NCBI GenBank assembly: GCA_964510375.1 | Contig: CAZEBR010000004.1 | Location: 1-60,520 of the forward strand | Origin: CAYLJV01 sp964510375 | GTDB taxonomy: Archaea; Hadarchaeota; Hadarchaeia; Hadarchaeales; JAGGTB01 | DNA length: 60,520 nucleotides | Direction of reading: 5' to 3' | Shown here: piece by piece, positions 1 to 7,984 of the stretch | How the letters are laid out: the number at the start of each line of letters is the position of its first letter | Position numbering within the stretch: position 1 is the stretch's first letter | The notes under the pieces: generated by a model | The model's database searches: none | What the model was told of the DNA's origin: nothing | What the model saw: the letters and a program-made list of their open reading frames with translations, nothing else | Translations under genes and position numbers: made by a program

Positions 1-43
1 CAATAGCTATTTGTTAGGCCTAATTAAAAAATTAAAAATTCAA

Positions 44-190
44 TTTTTGTGCAGATCCCTCTTTTGTGCAGGATTTTTGTGCAGAATCCGATTCTTGTGC
101 AATTACTGTGCAGGAACCCCACCAATTGTGCAAAGCCCATAGCTTCGAAAAGTTTTTAAAGGCTGAATTTCGTCTGATAATATTTTTTTA
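44..190. repeat. Dispersed TTTTGTGCA-type repeat, copy A
   Basis: This non-coding stretch holds six closely spaced copies of (T)TTGTGCA, at 44-53, 62-70, 74-83, 92-101, 106-112 and 124-132. The last runs into AAAGCCCAT. It is followed at 156-190 by a T-rich segment containing TTTCGTCTGATAA. The same order of elements (TTGTGCA copies, ATTACTGTGCA, GTGCAAAGCCC, then TTCGTCTGATAA) occurs in reverse complement at 14211-14350, so this is a dispersed repeat and not chance A/T richness. No gene is evident between 1 and 336. The only reading frame there overlaps the repeat and looks like no protein. Confidence 0.6.
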
Positions 191-336
191 ATAAAACCTT
201 CTGAATGAATCGATTTCGTGCAAGACCTCCCGTTTTGTAGGGATATTTTGTCCGAAAGTTTGGTTAGGCATCTAAGGAGACCAAGAAAACTTTTCTCGAC
301 ATATAGAGGATTTATTTTCAAATGAAAAGGCGAGGA

Positions 337-421
337 TGCGGGGGAAGGGATTCGAACCCTTGAACCCCTACGGGAAGGGATCTTGAGTCCCTCGCCTTTG
401 ACCTAACTTGGCTACCCCCGC
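337..421 (-). tRNA. tRNA-Leu (CAA anticodon)
   Basis: On the minus strand the sequence folds as a class II tRNA of 85 nt. The acceptor stem pairs GCGGGGG with CCCCCGC before discriminator A, and the T arm carries GGTTCGAATCC. The anticodon stem AGGGA/TCCCT encloses loop CTCAAGA, so the anticodon is CAA and it reads UUG leucine codons. A long variable arm (CCCGTAGGGG) is present, as expected for tRNA-Leu. No intron and no encoded CCA are seen. Confidence 0.95.
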
Positions 422-425
422 GCGT

Positions 426-460
426 CGATAGCCTATCGGATTTAACTATCTCTTTAAATA
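426..460 (-). promoter_or_regulatory. Promoter region of the tRNA-Leu gene
   Basis: Upstream of the tRNA on the minus strand lies an A/T-rich TATA-like box TATTTAAAG (452-460), about 30 bases before the mature 5' end. That is the archaeal TATA distance when a few bases of 5' leader are transcribed. A 13-base perfect palindrome CGATAGCCTATCG sits at 426-438 between box and gene and may fold in the pre-tRNA leader. This is read by eye only. Confidence 0.4.
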
Positions 461-553
461 AAAATTAACTATCCCTTAAAAACGTGTATAGCATAAAACG
501 GCAGTGGACTTCAATAGTCTGGATTGGTAATGGATTGAGAGGAGTTGCGGAAG

Positions 554-1705
554 ATGTCCCCGTTCGAACCACAGAAGAGCTTCGAGCACCTCGACAAGCT
601 CTCCTACGAGATAGGCCCCAGGCTGGCGGGCTCCGAGAGGAGCGAGAGGACCGTCGATTATATCGAGGACCAGTTCGAGGACTGCGGCCTCGACACAGAG
701 AGGCAGGAGTTCGAGTTCGTGGACGCGGTCACCAAGATCAGGGTCAGGATGCTCGTGCTGGTCGGGATCTTCCTGTTTTCCTTCCTCCTGCCCCCGCTCC
801 CGAACCTCGTGGCGGTCTTCGCGGGACTGGGCCTCTACTTCTTCGTTCCCCGCCTGATCTCGAAGGGAACTGACGTCAACCTGATCGGGACGCTGGAGCC
901 CGATGGGGAGGTCGAGAGGAGGATAGCGGTGGGGGCCCACTACGATTCCGCGTACTGCACCGAGAGCAAGAGGGGGAGCCTCTTCGTGAGGGTCGCGCTC
1001 CCGATCGTGATGGCGGCCCTGATAGTCCTGTCGATCCTCAAGATTTTCGTGAGCGAGGGGGTCTGGCTGAGCTCTTGGATCATCTTCTCGGTTCCCTACC
1101 TCCTGACATCGCTCCTGCCGTTCTGGCTCTACGGCCCGATGGTGTCCCCCGGCGCGGAGGACAACGCCTCCGGGGTCTCGGTTCTGGTGGAGGCCGCCAG
1201 GGTGGCTTCCGAGTCCGACCTCGAGAACACCGAGGTGAAATTCGTCGCCCTCGGCGGGGAGGAGCAGGGTCTCCGCGGGTCCAAGAAGCACGCTCCGGAA
1301 TCGGACGAACTGGACTTCTTTCTCAACTTGGACTCGCTCGGGAGTGGCGAGGAGCTGTGCGTGATAGAGGGTAACGGGCTTGTCAGGAGGAGCGGGACTA
1401 CCCCCGATTTGAACGAGAGGTTGGAGGAGAAATTCGACGTCGGGCGGGTCTGGACGCCGTTCTCCGCCCACGACCACATGCCTTTCCTGGAAGAAAATAT
1501 TCCCGCGACGACCCTCTCGTCGTCCAGACCGGACGAGAAAAGCGGCCTGGACGAGTTCATGGAGATGTTATTCGACCTGCCCAACGCGATATCCGACAGG
1601 CTCCCGCAGATACACACCCTCGACGACTCCCCGGAGGAGATAAGGCTGGAAAACGTTCGTGAGTCCGGCCTGATAGTTCTGGATATGCTCGGCGTCGAAG
1701 AGTAG
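554..1705 (+). CDS. M28-family zinc aminopeptidase with embedded membrane segments
   Basis: The protein (383 aa) carries the M28 metallopeptidase ligand set: AHYDS (H129, D131), GAEDNASG (D203), GGEEQGLRG (E236/E237) and LNLDSLG (D260), plus a C-terminal SAHDH segment that can supply the last His. M28 enzymes use two zinc ions to cleave N-terminal residues or short peptides. Unusually, two pairs of hydrophobic helices (about residues 65-100 and 145-195) interrupt the catalytic fold before and after the first zinc ligands, so the enzyme is probably an integral membrane protein. The ATG at 554 is preferred because GGAG lies 9 bases upstream; an in-frame TTG at 545 touches the SD. Substrate unknown. 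Confidence 0.85.
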   Translation: MSPFEPQKSFEHLDKLSYEIGPRLAGSERSERTVDYIEDQFEDCGLDTERQEFEFVDAVTKIRVRMLVLVGIFLFSFLLPPLPNLVAVFAGLGLYFFVPRLISKGTDVNLIGTLEPDGEVERRIAVGAHYDSAYCTESKRGSLFVRVALPIVMAALIVLSILKIFVSEGVWLSSWIIFSVPYLLTSLLPFWLYGPMVSPGAEDNASGVSVLVEAARVASESDLENTEVKFVALGGEEQGLRGSKKHAPESDELDFFLNLDSLGSGEELCVIEGNGLVRRSGTTPDLNERLEEKFDVGRVWTPFSAHDHMPFLEENIPATTLSSSRPDEKSGLDEFMEMLFDLPNAISDRLPQIHTLDDSPEEIRLENVRESGLIVLDMLGVEE

Positions 1706-1753
1706 TAACTTTTACCTGTTTTCCGTCCACATGATGATGCAGGAGGTGTAAGC

Positions 1754-2239
1754 TTGAAGGTAGGCCTGATGTCGGACACGCACGACAACCAGGATGCGAC
1801 CGAGGACGCCATAGAGTTCTTCAATTCCGAGGAGGTGGAGCACGTCCTGCACGCGGGCGATATGGTATCCCCGTTCACGGCCGCCAGGTTCGAGGACCTG
1901 GACGCGGAGCTGCACTACGTCTGGGGAAATAACGACGGCGACAGGGAGCACCTTCGCTCGACCCTGGAGTCGATCGGGGTGGAACCCCTAGATTTTAAGT
2001 CGGTCGAGGTGGACGGCCGGAAGATAGCGCTCCTGCACGGTACCGAGGATGAGATCGTTTCCGCCCTGGCCGAGAGCCCCAGATATGACGCGGTAGTAAG
2101 GGGACACACGCACGAGGCAGGTATCGAGGAGGACCCGCTCGTCGTCAACCCGGGCGCTTGCTCGGGATACCTCAGCGGCAGAAGGACCGTGGCGTTGCTG
2201 GAGACGGAGGGAATGGAAGTAGAAATCGAGGAAATTTAA
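1754..2239 (+). CDS. YfcE/MJ0936-type metallophosphoesterase
   Basis: This 161-aa protein is a complete small calcineurin-like phosphoesterase. The metal-ligand motifs occur in order: SDTHDN (residues 7-12), HAGD near 35, GNND near 58, and GHTHEAG near 117, ending with the NPGACSGY signature of the YfcE/MJ0936 group. Family members hydrolyse phosphodiesters with two divalent metals (Mn or Ni); the natural substrate is generally unknown. The TTG start has a strong SD AGGAGGTG at 1741-1748. It follows the M28 gene by about 50 bases and may be co-transcribed. Confidence 0.9.
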   Translation: MKVGLMSDTHDNQDATEDAIEFFNSEEVEHVLHAGDMVSPFTAARFEDLDAELHYVWGNNDGDREHLRSTLESIGVEPLDFKSVEVDGRKIALLHGTEDEIVSALAESPRYDAVVRGHTHEAGIEEDPLVVNPGACSGYLSGRRTVALLETEGMEVEIEEI

Positions 2240-2322
2240 CACCGGTCACTTCGAAAATTCTTTTGGTCCGTCCGACTCCTCTAATTTGGTAGACGGTTAA
2301 AAATGGGAGCAAGGTGTGATTA

Positions 2323-3345
2323 TTGATAAAATATACGCTGCTGGCGGCGCTGATAGCGGGGCTGTACGTCGGCTGGAATATCGGTGCGAACGACGCCGCC
2401 AACGCCGTGGGGGTACCCGTAGGCGGCCGGGTAATATCCTTCCGCAGAGCCGTGACCTTAATGATACTGTTCGTCCTCCTGGGGGCCGTCCTGGAGGGGT
2501 GGAAGGTCATGGAGACCGTGGGATCGGGAATAGTCGTCGGCCCTACCGGGAATCCCCTGACGGAGGTTCCGGGGCTGGCCATCGTCGGGCTGTTCTCCGC
2601 GGGCATCTGGGTCACTGTGGCCACCACCTTCGAGCTTCCGGTCTCGACTTCGCAGGGGATAGTGGGTTCCGTTATCGGGGCGGGGCTCCTGCTCACCTTC
2701 TTGAACCTGCCTGCCGCGCCCTCGGCCACTCTGAGGCTCGGGGTGCTGGGGGAGATAGGGCTCGCCTGGGTGCTGACCCCCGTCGTGGCCGCCGCATTCG
2801 CCTACGTCATCTACCACGCTTTCGGACCCCTCCTGAGGAGGATCGGGGGCGTGGGCAAGCTCAACAGGACCCTCAGTTTCCTGATAGTTGTCACCGCGGC
2901 TTTCGCGGCCTATTCCCTGGGCGCCAACACGGTTGGAAACGCGACGGCCTTGATCTATACCGTGGCTGGCGGCTCCAAGGGAGGGATCATCTGGACCCAG
3001 GAGCTGATCGGTCTCTTCGGCGGCGTGGCCTTGGCCGCCGGGGTCCTGACTTACAGCCGCAAGGTCATGAGGACGGTCGGGAGCGGAATCACGAGGCTGG
3101 ACGCCATGACCGCTTTCGCGGCCCAGTTCGGAGCGGCACTGACCGTCTGGATCTCCGTGCAGTTCGGAATCCCGGTCTCCACCTCTCAGGCCATAGTGGG
3201 GGGCGTCGCGGGGGCGGGCCTCGTCAAGGGCACGGCGGCCGTCAGCAGGGGGAAACTGGGAGAGATTGCGACCGCCTGGGTCCTGACCCCTACCGTGTCG
3301 GCGGCCTTGACCATCGCGTTGGGGTGGATAGTAATTCTGGTGTAG
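2323..3345 (+). CDS. pit: PiT-family inorganic phosphate transporter
   Basis: This hydrophobic protein of 340 aa has the two inverted repeats typical of PiT transporters. The first carries GANDAANAVG (about residues 21-30) and the second GANTVGNATA (about 203-212). Both halves contain the PVSTSQ(G/A)IVG motif. It moves phosphate across the cell membrane with Na+ or H+. Start is TTG after AAGGTG. The neighbours, a two-helix protein and a DUF47/PhoU-like protein read from the other strand, match the common Pit-PhoU-like pairing. Confidence 0.93.
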   Translation: MIKYTLLAALIAGLYVGWNIGANDAANAVGVPVGGRVISFRRAVTLMILFVLLGAVLEGWKVMETVGSGIVVGPTGNPLTEVPGLAIVGLFSAGIWVTVATTFELPVSTSQGIVGSVIGAGLLLTFLNLPAAPSATLRLGVLGEIGLAWVLTPVVAAAFAYVIYHAFGPLLRRIGGVGKLNRTLSFLIVVTAAFAAYSLGANTVGNATALIYTVAGGSKGGIIWTQELIGLFGGVALAAGVLTYSRKVMRTVGSGITRLDAMTAFAAQFGAALTVWISVQFGIPVSTSQAIVGGVAGAGLVKGTAAVSRGKLGEIATAWVLTPTVSAALTIALGWIVILV

Positions 3346-3348
3346 AAA

Positions 3349-3522
3349 ATGGAAAGGTGGAGAATTCTTTATTTGGCAATAGTCGTTCTCGGCTTCCTCG
3401 TCGGCTGGCTGACCTCGCCCAAGGTGGGTGTGGTCTTCATTTGGGTGACCGTTATTTCGGCAGAGATTCTTGGCCGCAGTGAAAGTGCAGAGGAAACGGA
3501 AAGAGAATTTGAGGATGTCTAG
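3349..3522 (+). CDS. Small two-helix membrane protein downstream of pit
   Basis: A 57-codon ATG frame starts 3 bases after the pit stop. It encodes a short basic N-terminus (MERWR), one clear hydrophobic helix (about residues 7-22), a TSPK turn, a second helix (about 26-42) and an acidic tail. The tight coupling to pit and the coherent membrane layout argue that it is real. Its last 4 bases overlap the end of the convergent PhoU-like gene. No family is recognised; it may be an accessory subunit of the transporter (inference from position only). Confidence 0.6.
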   Translation: MERWRILYLAIVVLGFLVGWLTSPKVGVVFIWVTVISAEILGRSESAEETEREFEDV

Positions 3523-4229
3523 GCCTTTAGAGAGAAGGTCATGGCCGATATTATGTCCCCGGAGTCCTCCGCGGCGTCGGCGATGTCTCCAAACTTGTCT
3601 ATCAGGAGCCTCATCTGCATGATGGTGACCGGGCTGAGGAGGTCCTCGTGTTTGTAGAGGGCGATGGCAATCTCGTCCTCCTTAGCGTCGGCGTCGTGTT
3701 CGACCCTGTGGATCTCCTCGGCTATTTCGGCGGCCTCGTCCATGTCCTCCATGAGGATTGAGATGGCCTTGTCGGTGGTCCGCGCCGCGGATACGGCGGT
3801 GCTGGCCAGTTCCACCAGGCCCAGGCGCAGGGATTCGGCGTCCCCGTTTTCTTTCTCGGCCTCGGCGAGGTCCTCGAAGACCTTGGGTCTCCTGTAGATC
3901 TCCCGGATGGATTCCTCTGCCGTGTCGGCTATGTCGTCTATGGTTTCCGAGAGTTTCGAGAGATCACCGCGGAAAGCGGGGAGAAAGGCTCCCTTTCTGA
4001 GAGCGACTTCAAATTCGTACCCCTTTTTGTCGGCTTTGGACTCGAGTTTATCCACCTCTTGGAGGAGTTCTTCCCCCTTCTCGTAGTCCTGTTCGGAGTA
4101 TGCCGTGATTCCCTCCTCGAACTTTTCCACGCATTCCACGACCGATTTAGAATGTTCCTTCAGGGTCTCGTAGGTTTCCTTTTCCTTCTTTCCTCCGACT
4201 GGTAAGAAACCAATTTTGAGAAAATCCAT
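3519..4229 (-). CDS. DUF47 / PhoU-like phosphate transport regulator
   Basis: The 236-aa, very acidic, all-helical protein matches the DUF47 (TIGR00153) PhoU-like family. These proteins form helical bundles, bind metal clusters through E/D-xxx-D motifs, and are usually encoded beside PiT transporters, whose activity they are thought to control. Motifs such as DKLESKADKKGYE and HRVEHDADAKEDE are the paired repeats expected of the bundle. It is convergent with pit and overlaps the small membrane gene by 4 bases. A TTTAAAAG box about 30 bases upstream of ATG suggests a very short leader. Confidence 0.85.
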   Translation of the reverse strand: MDFLKIGFLPVGGKKEKETYETLKEHSKSVVECVEKFEEGITAYSEQDYEKGEELLQEVDKLESKADKKGYEFEVALRKGAFLPAFRGDLSKLSETIDDIADTAEESIREIYRRPKVFEDLAEAEKENGDAESLRLGLVELASTAVSAARTTDKAISILMEDMDEAAEIAEEIHRVEHDADAKEDEIAIALYKHEDLLSPVTIMQMRLLIDKFGDIADAAEDSGDIISAMTFSLKA

Positions 4230-4320
4230 TTATACCAATTTAAGGTTTGGAGAATGAGCTTTTAAACATTTTTTAGCCCTACTTTCCGTGCCGCTCGGTT
4301 CCGGAAGGATTAATAATTGT

Positions 4321-4330
4321 GTGTATACAC
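4321..4330. promoter_or_regulatory. GTGTATACAC palindrome in the gap between nob1 and phoU-like genes
   Basis: A perfect 10-base palindrome stands in the 148-base gap 4230-4377. It could be an operator for the PhoU-like gene, which reads away from it, or part of the nob1 3' end. No second copy was noticed, so this is weak. Confidence 0.2.
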
Positions 4331-4377
4331 TCGTGCGTTGATCAAAAAAGATTGAAGAACTGCGAAGTTTCGGATGG

Positions 4378-4875
4378 CTAGTCCTTCGGTTTTCTCTTTA
4401 ACTTCGCCCCGCAGACCTCGCATTCCGTGATTTCGTCGTCCTCGTAAACCTTGCCGCAGGCGGGACATTCCTTTTTCCACTCGTAAAATTTGGTTATTCC
4501 GGGCTTGACCATTTGGGAGTAGGGGATGTCGAGGAGTTCCGCCAGATTCTGAATCGCGTAATCGTCCGTTATTATTTCGGGATTTTTTTCCTCTTCTTTC
4601 ATTTCGTGGCCCAGAGCCAGAATTTGAATGTCCGTTTCGGATACCCGGTCGTTGGTTTTTTCGACTTCCTCCTTGACCTTTTCTACGGATTCCGAGGAGG
4701 GCTGTTGTACCCTTATCTGTCCCGAGCTAATCGCGGTTTCTATTTTCAGCTTCGTGGAAAGGCTGCGAGCCTCCTCCATGACTTTCGGCACTATGTATTG
4801 CTTTGGATCCTCCAGATTTGGGTTGAATCCTCCTATTAAGGCCGAAGTATCCAGTATGAGTATTTTATCCTTCAA
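4378..4875 (-). CDS. nob1: Nob1-type rRNA maturation endonuclease (PIN + zinc ribbon)
   Basis: The protein (165 aa) begins with a PIN-domain core: LDTSALIGG near residues 8-16 supplies the first Asp, an acidic centre follows, and ITDDYAIQN near 100 supplies the later acids. It ends in a zinc ribbon CPACGKVYE...CEVCG (about 136-158). This PIN plus zinc-ribbon order is that of archaeal Nob1, which cuts the 3' end of pre-16S rRNA. The TTG start lies one base after the nadK stop codon, so both are translated from one transcript; GGGAG in the nadK tail is the SD. Confidence 0.9.
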   Translation of the reverse strand: MKDKILILDTSALIGGFNPNLEDPKQYIVPKVMEEARSLSTKLKIETAISSGQIRVQQPSSESVEKVKEEVEKTNDRVSETDIQILALGHEMKEEEKNPEIITDDYAIQNLAELLDIPYSQMVKPGITKFYEWKKECPACGKVYEDDEITECEVCGAKLKRKPKD

Positions 4876-4876
4876 T

Positions 4877-5677
4877 TTACAGCTTCTCCCTTACCTTGTC
4901 ATAAAAATTTATATTCCACTCATAAAATTTAGCTTTGTTTTCGCTCCTTTCGAATTTGATTATGTCTCCTTCCTCCGCTGTCTTCGTCGTTAATCCGTCG
5001 AGGGTGATGTCCACTCTTCCTTTGGTCTCCAACAGTTCCACCTCCGCGTTGGAGCCTGTGGGGTAGACTAGCGGTAGACCTCTGGATACGTACGTGGAGA
5101 GGGGAACGATTATGTTGGCCTTTACCCTGGGGTCGATGACGGACCCTCCCGCGGCCAGCGCGTAGGCCGTGCTACCGGTGGGGGTGGAGACGATCAGTCC
5201 GTCACCTTCGTTAGTTTCCGCTTCCGTACCGTCGATCTTTATCTTGAAGGAGAGGAGCTGGCTGGGAACGTGAGAGCGTATCACGCCCTCGTTCAGGGCT
5301 TCCCCGATCTTTTCCCCCGAGACTTTTACCGATATCCTTTCCCTTTCCTTCAATCCCAGTTTCCCTTCCCGGACCTTATCTACGGCTTCTAGGGCTTCCC
5401 CCGGTTTCACGTCGGCCAGGAAACCCCTTTTCCCCATGTTTATTCCGAGAATGGGCGTTTCCGGCATTTTATTTACCGTGTATAGGACCGTCCCGTCCCC
5501 TCCGACCGTTATAATGGAATCTACGTCCATTTCTTCGATGGGGGCCCCCTCCATGTCCATTTTTTCTCCAGTTTTTTCCGAAAGCTCGAACTCTTCTCCG
5601 GAGAGATAGTTGCATATTTCCTTGGCCAGCTTCAGAGCTTCGCCGTGGGTCGGGTGGGCGACTATTCCGATTTTCAT
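4877..5677 (-). CDS. nadK: NAD kinase
   Basis: This 266-aa protein is an ATP- (or polyphosphate-) dependent NAD kinase making NADP+. The GGDGTVL motif (near residue 59) holds the catalytic Asp. NEGDGLIVSTPTGSTAYALAAGG is the conserved C-terminal signature, described here by position 155-177. The frame opens at 5728, but the start is placed at ATG 5677 because GAGGAG stands 6 bases upstream and homologues begin at the first beta-strand (MKIGIVAHP). It is followed directly by nob1. Confidence 0.93.
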   Translation of the reverse strand: MKIGIVAHPTHGEALKLAKEICNYLSGEEFELSEKTGEKMDMEGAPIEEMDVDSIITVGGDGTVLYTVNKMPETPILGINMGKRGFLADVKPGEALEAVDKVREGKLGLKERERISVKVSGEKIGEALNEGVIRSHVPSQLLSFKIKIDGTEAETNEGDGLIVSTPTGSTAYALAAGGSVIDPRVKANIIVPLSTYVSRGLPLVYPTGSNAEVELLETKGRVDITLDGLTTKTAEEGDIIKFERSENKAKFYEWNINFYDKVREKL

Positions 5678-5781
5678 ACCTATCTCCTCTGAAATACTTC
5701 CGTTTACTAAGTAATTAAAAATGGGCATTTAAAGCTAAAATTTTAAAGAAGTTCGCTTACAAAGGGAAAGGAGTGGTACTT

Positions 5782-6177
5782 ATGGGAAGAAGCATGGAAA
5801 AAGTGAGCGATTTAGACCCGGGAAGCTATGTGGTCGTGAACGAGGAACCTTGTGTCGTCACCAAGAAGTCTACATCTTCCCCTGGCAATGGCGAGGAGAT
5901 CAAGAAGGAGAAGGTGTACGTTGAAGGTCTTTTCGACGGTCAGAAGAGAACTTTCGTGAAGTCCGTGGACAGCAAGGTGGAGGTCCCTTTGGTTGAGGAG
6001 GGCAGCGCTCAGGTGCTCGCGATAATAGATAACAGCGCCCAGTTGATGGACATGTCAAGTTACGAAACCTTCGAGGTTACTATCCCTCTCGAACTGCGAG
6101 GCGAGATCGAAGAGGGGGACGAAGTGATTTATACTCAGGCCATGGGGAGAAAAAAGATCGAAAGAAAAAAGGGTTAG
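5782..6177 (+). CDS. eif5A: Translation factor aIF5A lacking the hypusine lysine
   Basis: The 131-aa protein has the aIF5A architecture: an N-terminal SH3-like domain, the LFDGQKR strand, KVEVPLV, AQVLAIIDNSAQLMDMSSYETF and a C-terminal OB domain ending MGRKKI. aIF5A helps ribosomes through poor peptide-bond sequences. The loop that normally reads P/T-G-K-H-G-x-A-K, with Lys modified to (deoxy)hypusine, reads PGNGEEIKK here. Residue 36 is Asn (codon AAT), the following His is absent, and the loop is about one residue longer. The ATG at 5782 follows AAAGGAG by 8 bases. The fold is certain; the modification state is an open question. Confidence 0.9.
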   Translation: MGRSMEKVSDLDPGSYVVVNEEPCVVTKKSTSSPGNGEEIKKEKVYVEGLFDGQKRTFVKSVDSKVEVPLVEEGSAQVLAIIDNSAQLMDMSSYETFEVTIPLELRGEIEEGDEVIYTQAMGRKKIERKKG

Positions 6178-6451
6178 AGGATTTAGTTCCGTTTTTTCCA
6201 GATTAGATGGCAGAATTTGGTTTCTGTTTGAAGACGACTGCAAGATTTGAATCTTTCCCAGGAGGGTCCCGATTCCCTCGTGGTGTTTAATTAAAACCCG
6301 TGCGCTCCGGCCTAATCCCCGGTAGAAAGCCGATTTTTGGCGTGAAAGGTTTATTGGTGAATGTTTGCTAATCTAGCTTGGTCCGCATGGAAATAGGAGG
6401 ATCCTTCGCCCGTTTGTGGAACCAAGGCCGATCCGGGGAGGTCGAGGCCAT

Positions 6452-7159
6452 TTGAATCCGCTGGATCGAATTGAACTTCCTCAGATTCAGGTGGCGCTGG
6501 ATATGGACGCAGAGGTCGGGGAAATATGCGATATAGCCGAGCAGGCCTACGCGGGGGGAGCCCGGATAATTGAAGCCGGGACGCCGGCCATCAAGAGGCA
6601 CGGTCTGGACTCACTCATACCCAGACTCAGGGAGGCCGTTCCCGATGCGGTGATCGTTGCGGATTTGAAGACCATGGACGTCGGCGATCTGGAGGCTAGG
6701 ATAGCCTTTAGAGCGGGTGCGGACGTTTCCACGGTTTTGGCAATAGGGGGCAGGACCAAAACGATGGAAGCGGTCGACGAGGCCGTCGAACAGAAGAAAA
6801 CGGTACTTATAGACTTCATAGATGTCGAGGACTCCCTTCGGAAGATGGCGGACCTGAGGGAGGAGTTGAAGGGCAAGGAGGACTCCGTTGTATTCTGTCT
6901 CCACAGGGGGATAAGCGAGCAGTCGAGGGGACGGGGAATATACGAGAAGGAAGAGCTCCTCTCAAGCGCCAGGGAGGTGGCCGGTGACTTTATGCTGGCC
7001 GTTGCCGGTGGAGTGAAGGAGGGAGTTGCCAGAAACGTTGCCCGGGCGGGGGCGGACATCTGCGTCGTGGGAAGCGCTATTTACGATTCTCCGGACCCCG
7101 AGAAGACTTCCGAGAACATTCTCAGAGAGATGAGGGAGAACTTCGAGGATACTAAATAG
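6452..7159 (+). CDS. hps: 3-hexulose-6-phosphate synthase (OMP decarboxylase superfamily)
   Basis: This TIM-barrel protein has the motifs VALDMD, EAGTP, VADLKTMDVG (Asp-x-Lys-x-x-Asp active-site group) and VAGGV, in the order of hexulose-phosphate synthase rather than OMP decarboxylase. The enzyme joins formaldehyde and ribulose 5-phosphate. In archaea without the oxidative pentose phosphate pathway the reverse reaction supplies ribulose 5-phosphate. No PHI isomerase gene is adjacent. The TTG at 6452 is chosen because GGGGAGG stands about 10 bases upstream; a GTG at 6416 with AGGAGG is a possible longer start adding 12 residues. Confidence 0.85.
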   Translation: MNPLDRIELPQIQVALDMDAEVGEICDIAEQAYAGGARIIEAGTPAIKRHGLDSLIPRLREAVPDAVIVADLKTMDVGDLEARIAFRAGADVSTVLAIGGRTKTMEAVDEAVEQKKTVLIDFIDVEDSLRKMADLREELKGKEDSVVFCLHRGISEQSRGRGIYEKEELLSSAREVAGDFMLAVAGGVKEGVARNVARAGADICVVGSAIYDSPDPEKTSENILREMRENFEDTK

Positions 7160-7172
7160 TTCACTCTTCGGA

Positions 7173-7184
7173 GGCTTTGCACAA
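7173..7184 (+). repeat. GGCTTTGCACAA element at the left edge of the AT-rich island
   Basis: GGCTTTGCACAA is identical to the core of the repeat at 14256-14267 and, with the first G of GGG, to the reverse complement of 127-138. It sits 13 bases past the hps stop, at the point where base composition drops sharply into the island that runs to about 9000. The rest of 7185-7357 is very AT-rich with no gene seen. Confidence 0.45.
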
Positions 7185-7357
7185 CAATTTTGATGTTGCT
7201 TAATAGTTACAGATGTAAAAGGAATGGAAAAAGATTGATAAAAAAGTTTCAAACGTATATGATATTTCTAAATATGTTAAAAAGCGTTTAATATTATCTA
7301 GACAAGTCTAATTAGTGTAGATAGTAAAAGCTCGATGAGTTCTAAATATTTGAGATA

Positions 7358-7981
7358 TTATGCCCAGTTCCATCCTATTCTAATTTGGGTTAGATCTTCA
7401 AGAGGTAAAATAACTATATCATGAGGAAATACATTTTCTATTTCTTGTTCATATTCTTTAAAGTGAAAATCTTGAGACAATATAAATCCCTCTTCGCAAC
7501 AACACTCGTCTAAGTATTTTATTAACCTAATATCATTTCTATCTGGTATATTCTCTTTTTCTCTTCCTCCTTCTGTTAAAATCTCCTTCTCGTGTTTCTT
7601 AAAAAGTCCAACTAAATTATCAAGCTTACAATCAGCAGGTGAGTCTAATTTTTCCCACTTCTCAAACTTTTCTTTTAATTTTTCTTCTGCCCTATGAGAA
7701 TATTTACTCAAATAAGTTCTTTTATCTTTTGAATCAGGAAATCTCTTCTCTATAATATCTCGAATACCACTAGCTACATTTTTCAAAGCTTCTTCTTCAA
7801 TAAATTCAAAATAAACTATTGGAATGTCTTTGTTATAGCAATCCTCAAAAAAACTATTTACATAGCTAGCGAAATAATCGCTCAGTTTCTCAAAGTTTAC
7901 TACCGATGTGATACAACAATTTGCGTCAGGAGCCACATAGTCTTCACTAGTAGGCTCAGTCTTCCCTTGAGAAGAAGCCAT
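7358..7981 (-). CDS. PIN-like nuclease, putative toxin of a two-gene module
   Basis: This 207-aa protein from the AT-rich island is not a close match to any family I can name. Its plan is PIN-like: a first acidic strand (VAPDANCC, residues 17-24), an acidic helix FEFIEEEALK (about 58-67), then RNDIRLIKYLDECC and FILSQDFHF (about 149-175), which supply the later acids and the typical 'there is D' strand. A long helical insert (KDKRTYL to EKEI) separates the halves. The ATG lies 3 bases after the stop of the upstream winged-helix gene, an arrangement typical of antitoxin-toxin pairs. Toxin function is inferred from fold and position only. Confidence 0.6.
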   Translation of the reverse strand: MASSQGKTEPTSEDYVAPDANCCITSVVNFEKLSDYFASYVNSFFEDCYNKDIPIVYFEFIEEEALKNVASGIRDIIEKRFPDSKDKRTYLSKYSHRAEEKLKEKFEKWEKLDSPADCKLDNLVGLFKKHEKEILTEGGREKENIPDRNDIRLIKYLDECCCEEGFILSQDFHFKEYEQEIENVFPHDIVILPLEDLTQIRIGWNWA

Positions 7982-7984
7982 AAG

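Noticed and set aside
44..132. Possible CRISPR array made of TTTTGTGCA repeats
   Set aside because: The units are only 7-10 bases, the spacing is irregular (about 9-20 bases), and no cas genes are in the window, so this is a short-unit repeat cluster.
103..321. 72-codon minus-strand reading frame after the tRNA
   Set aside because: It runs through the repeat cluster, has no good SD, and the protein resembles nothing coherent.
476..1477. Long minus-strand frame opposite the M28 gene
   Set aside because: The composition (Gly/Arg/Pro/His-rich, no domains) is that of a shadow of a GC-rich acidic gene on the other strand.
2316..3482. Long plus-strand frame overlapping pit
   Set aside because: The translation is Arg/Gly-rich noise; the pit frame has the full transporter motifs.
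5888..5905. aIF5A Asn36 as a simple sequencing error
   Set aside because: The neighbouring His and Ala-Lys of the motif are also replaced (NGEEIKK), so one miscalled base would not restore the motif.
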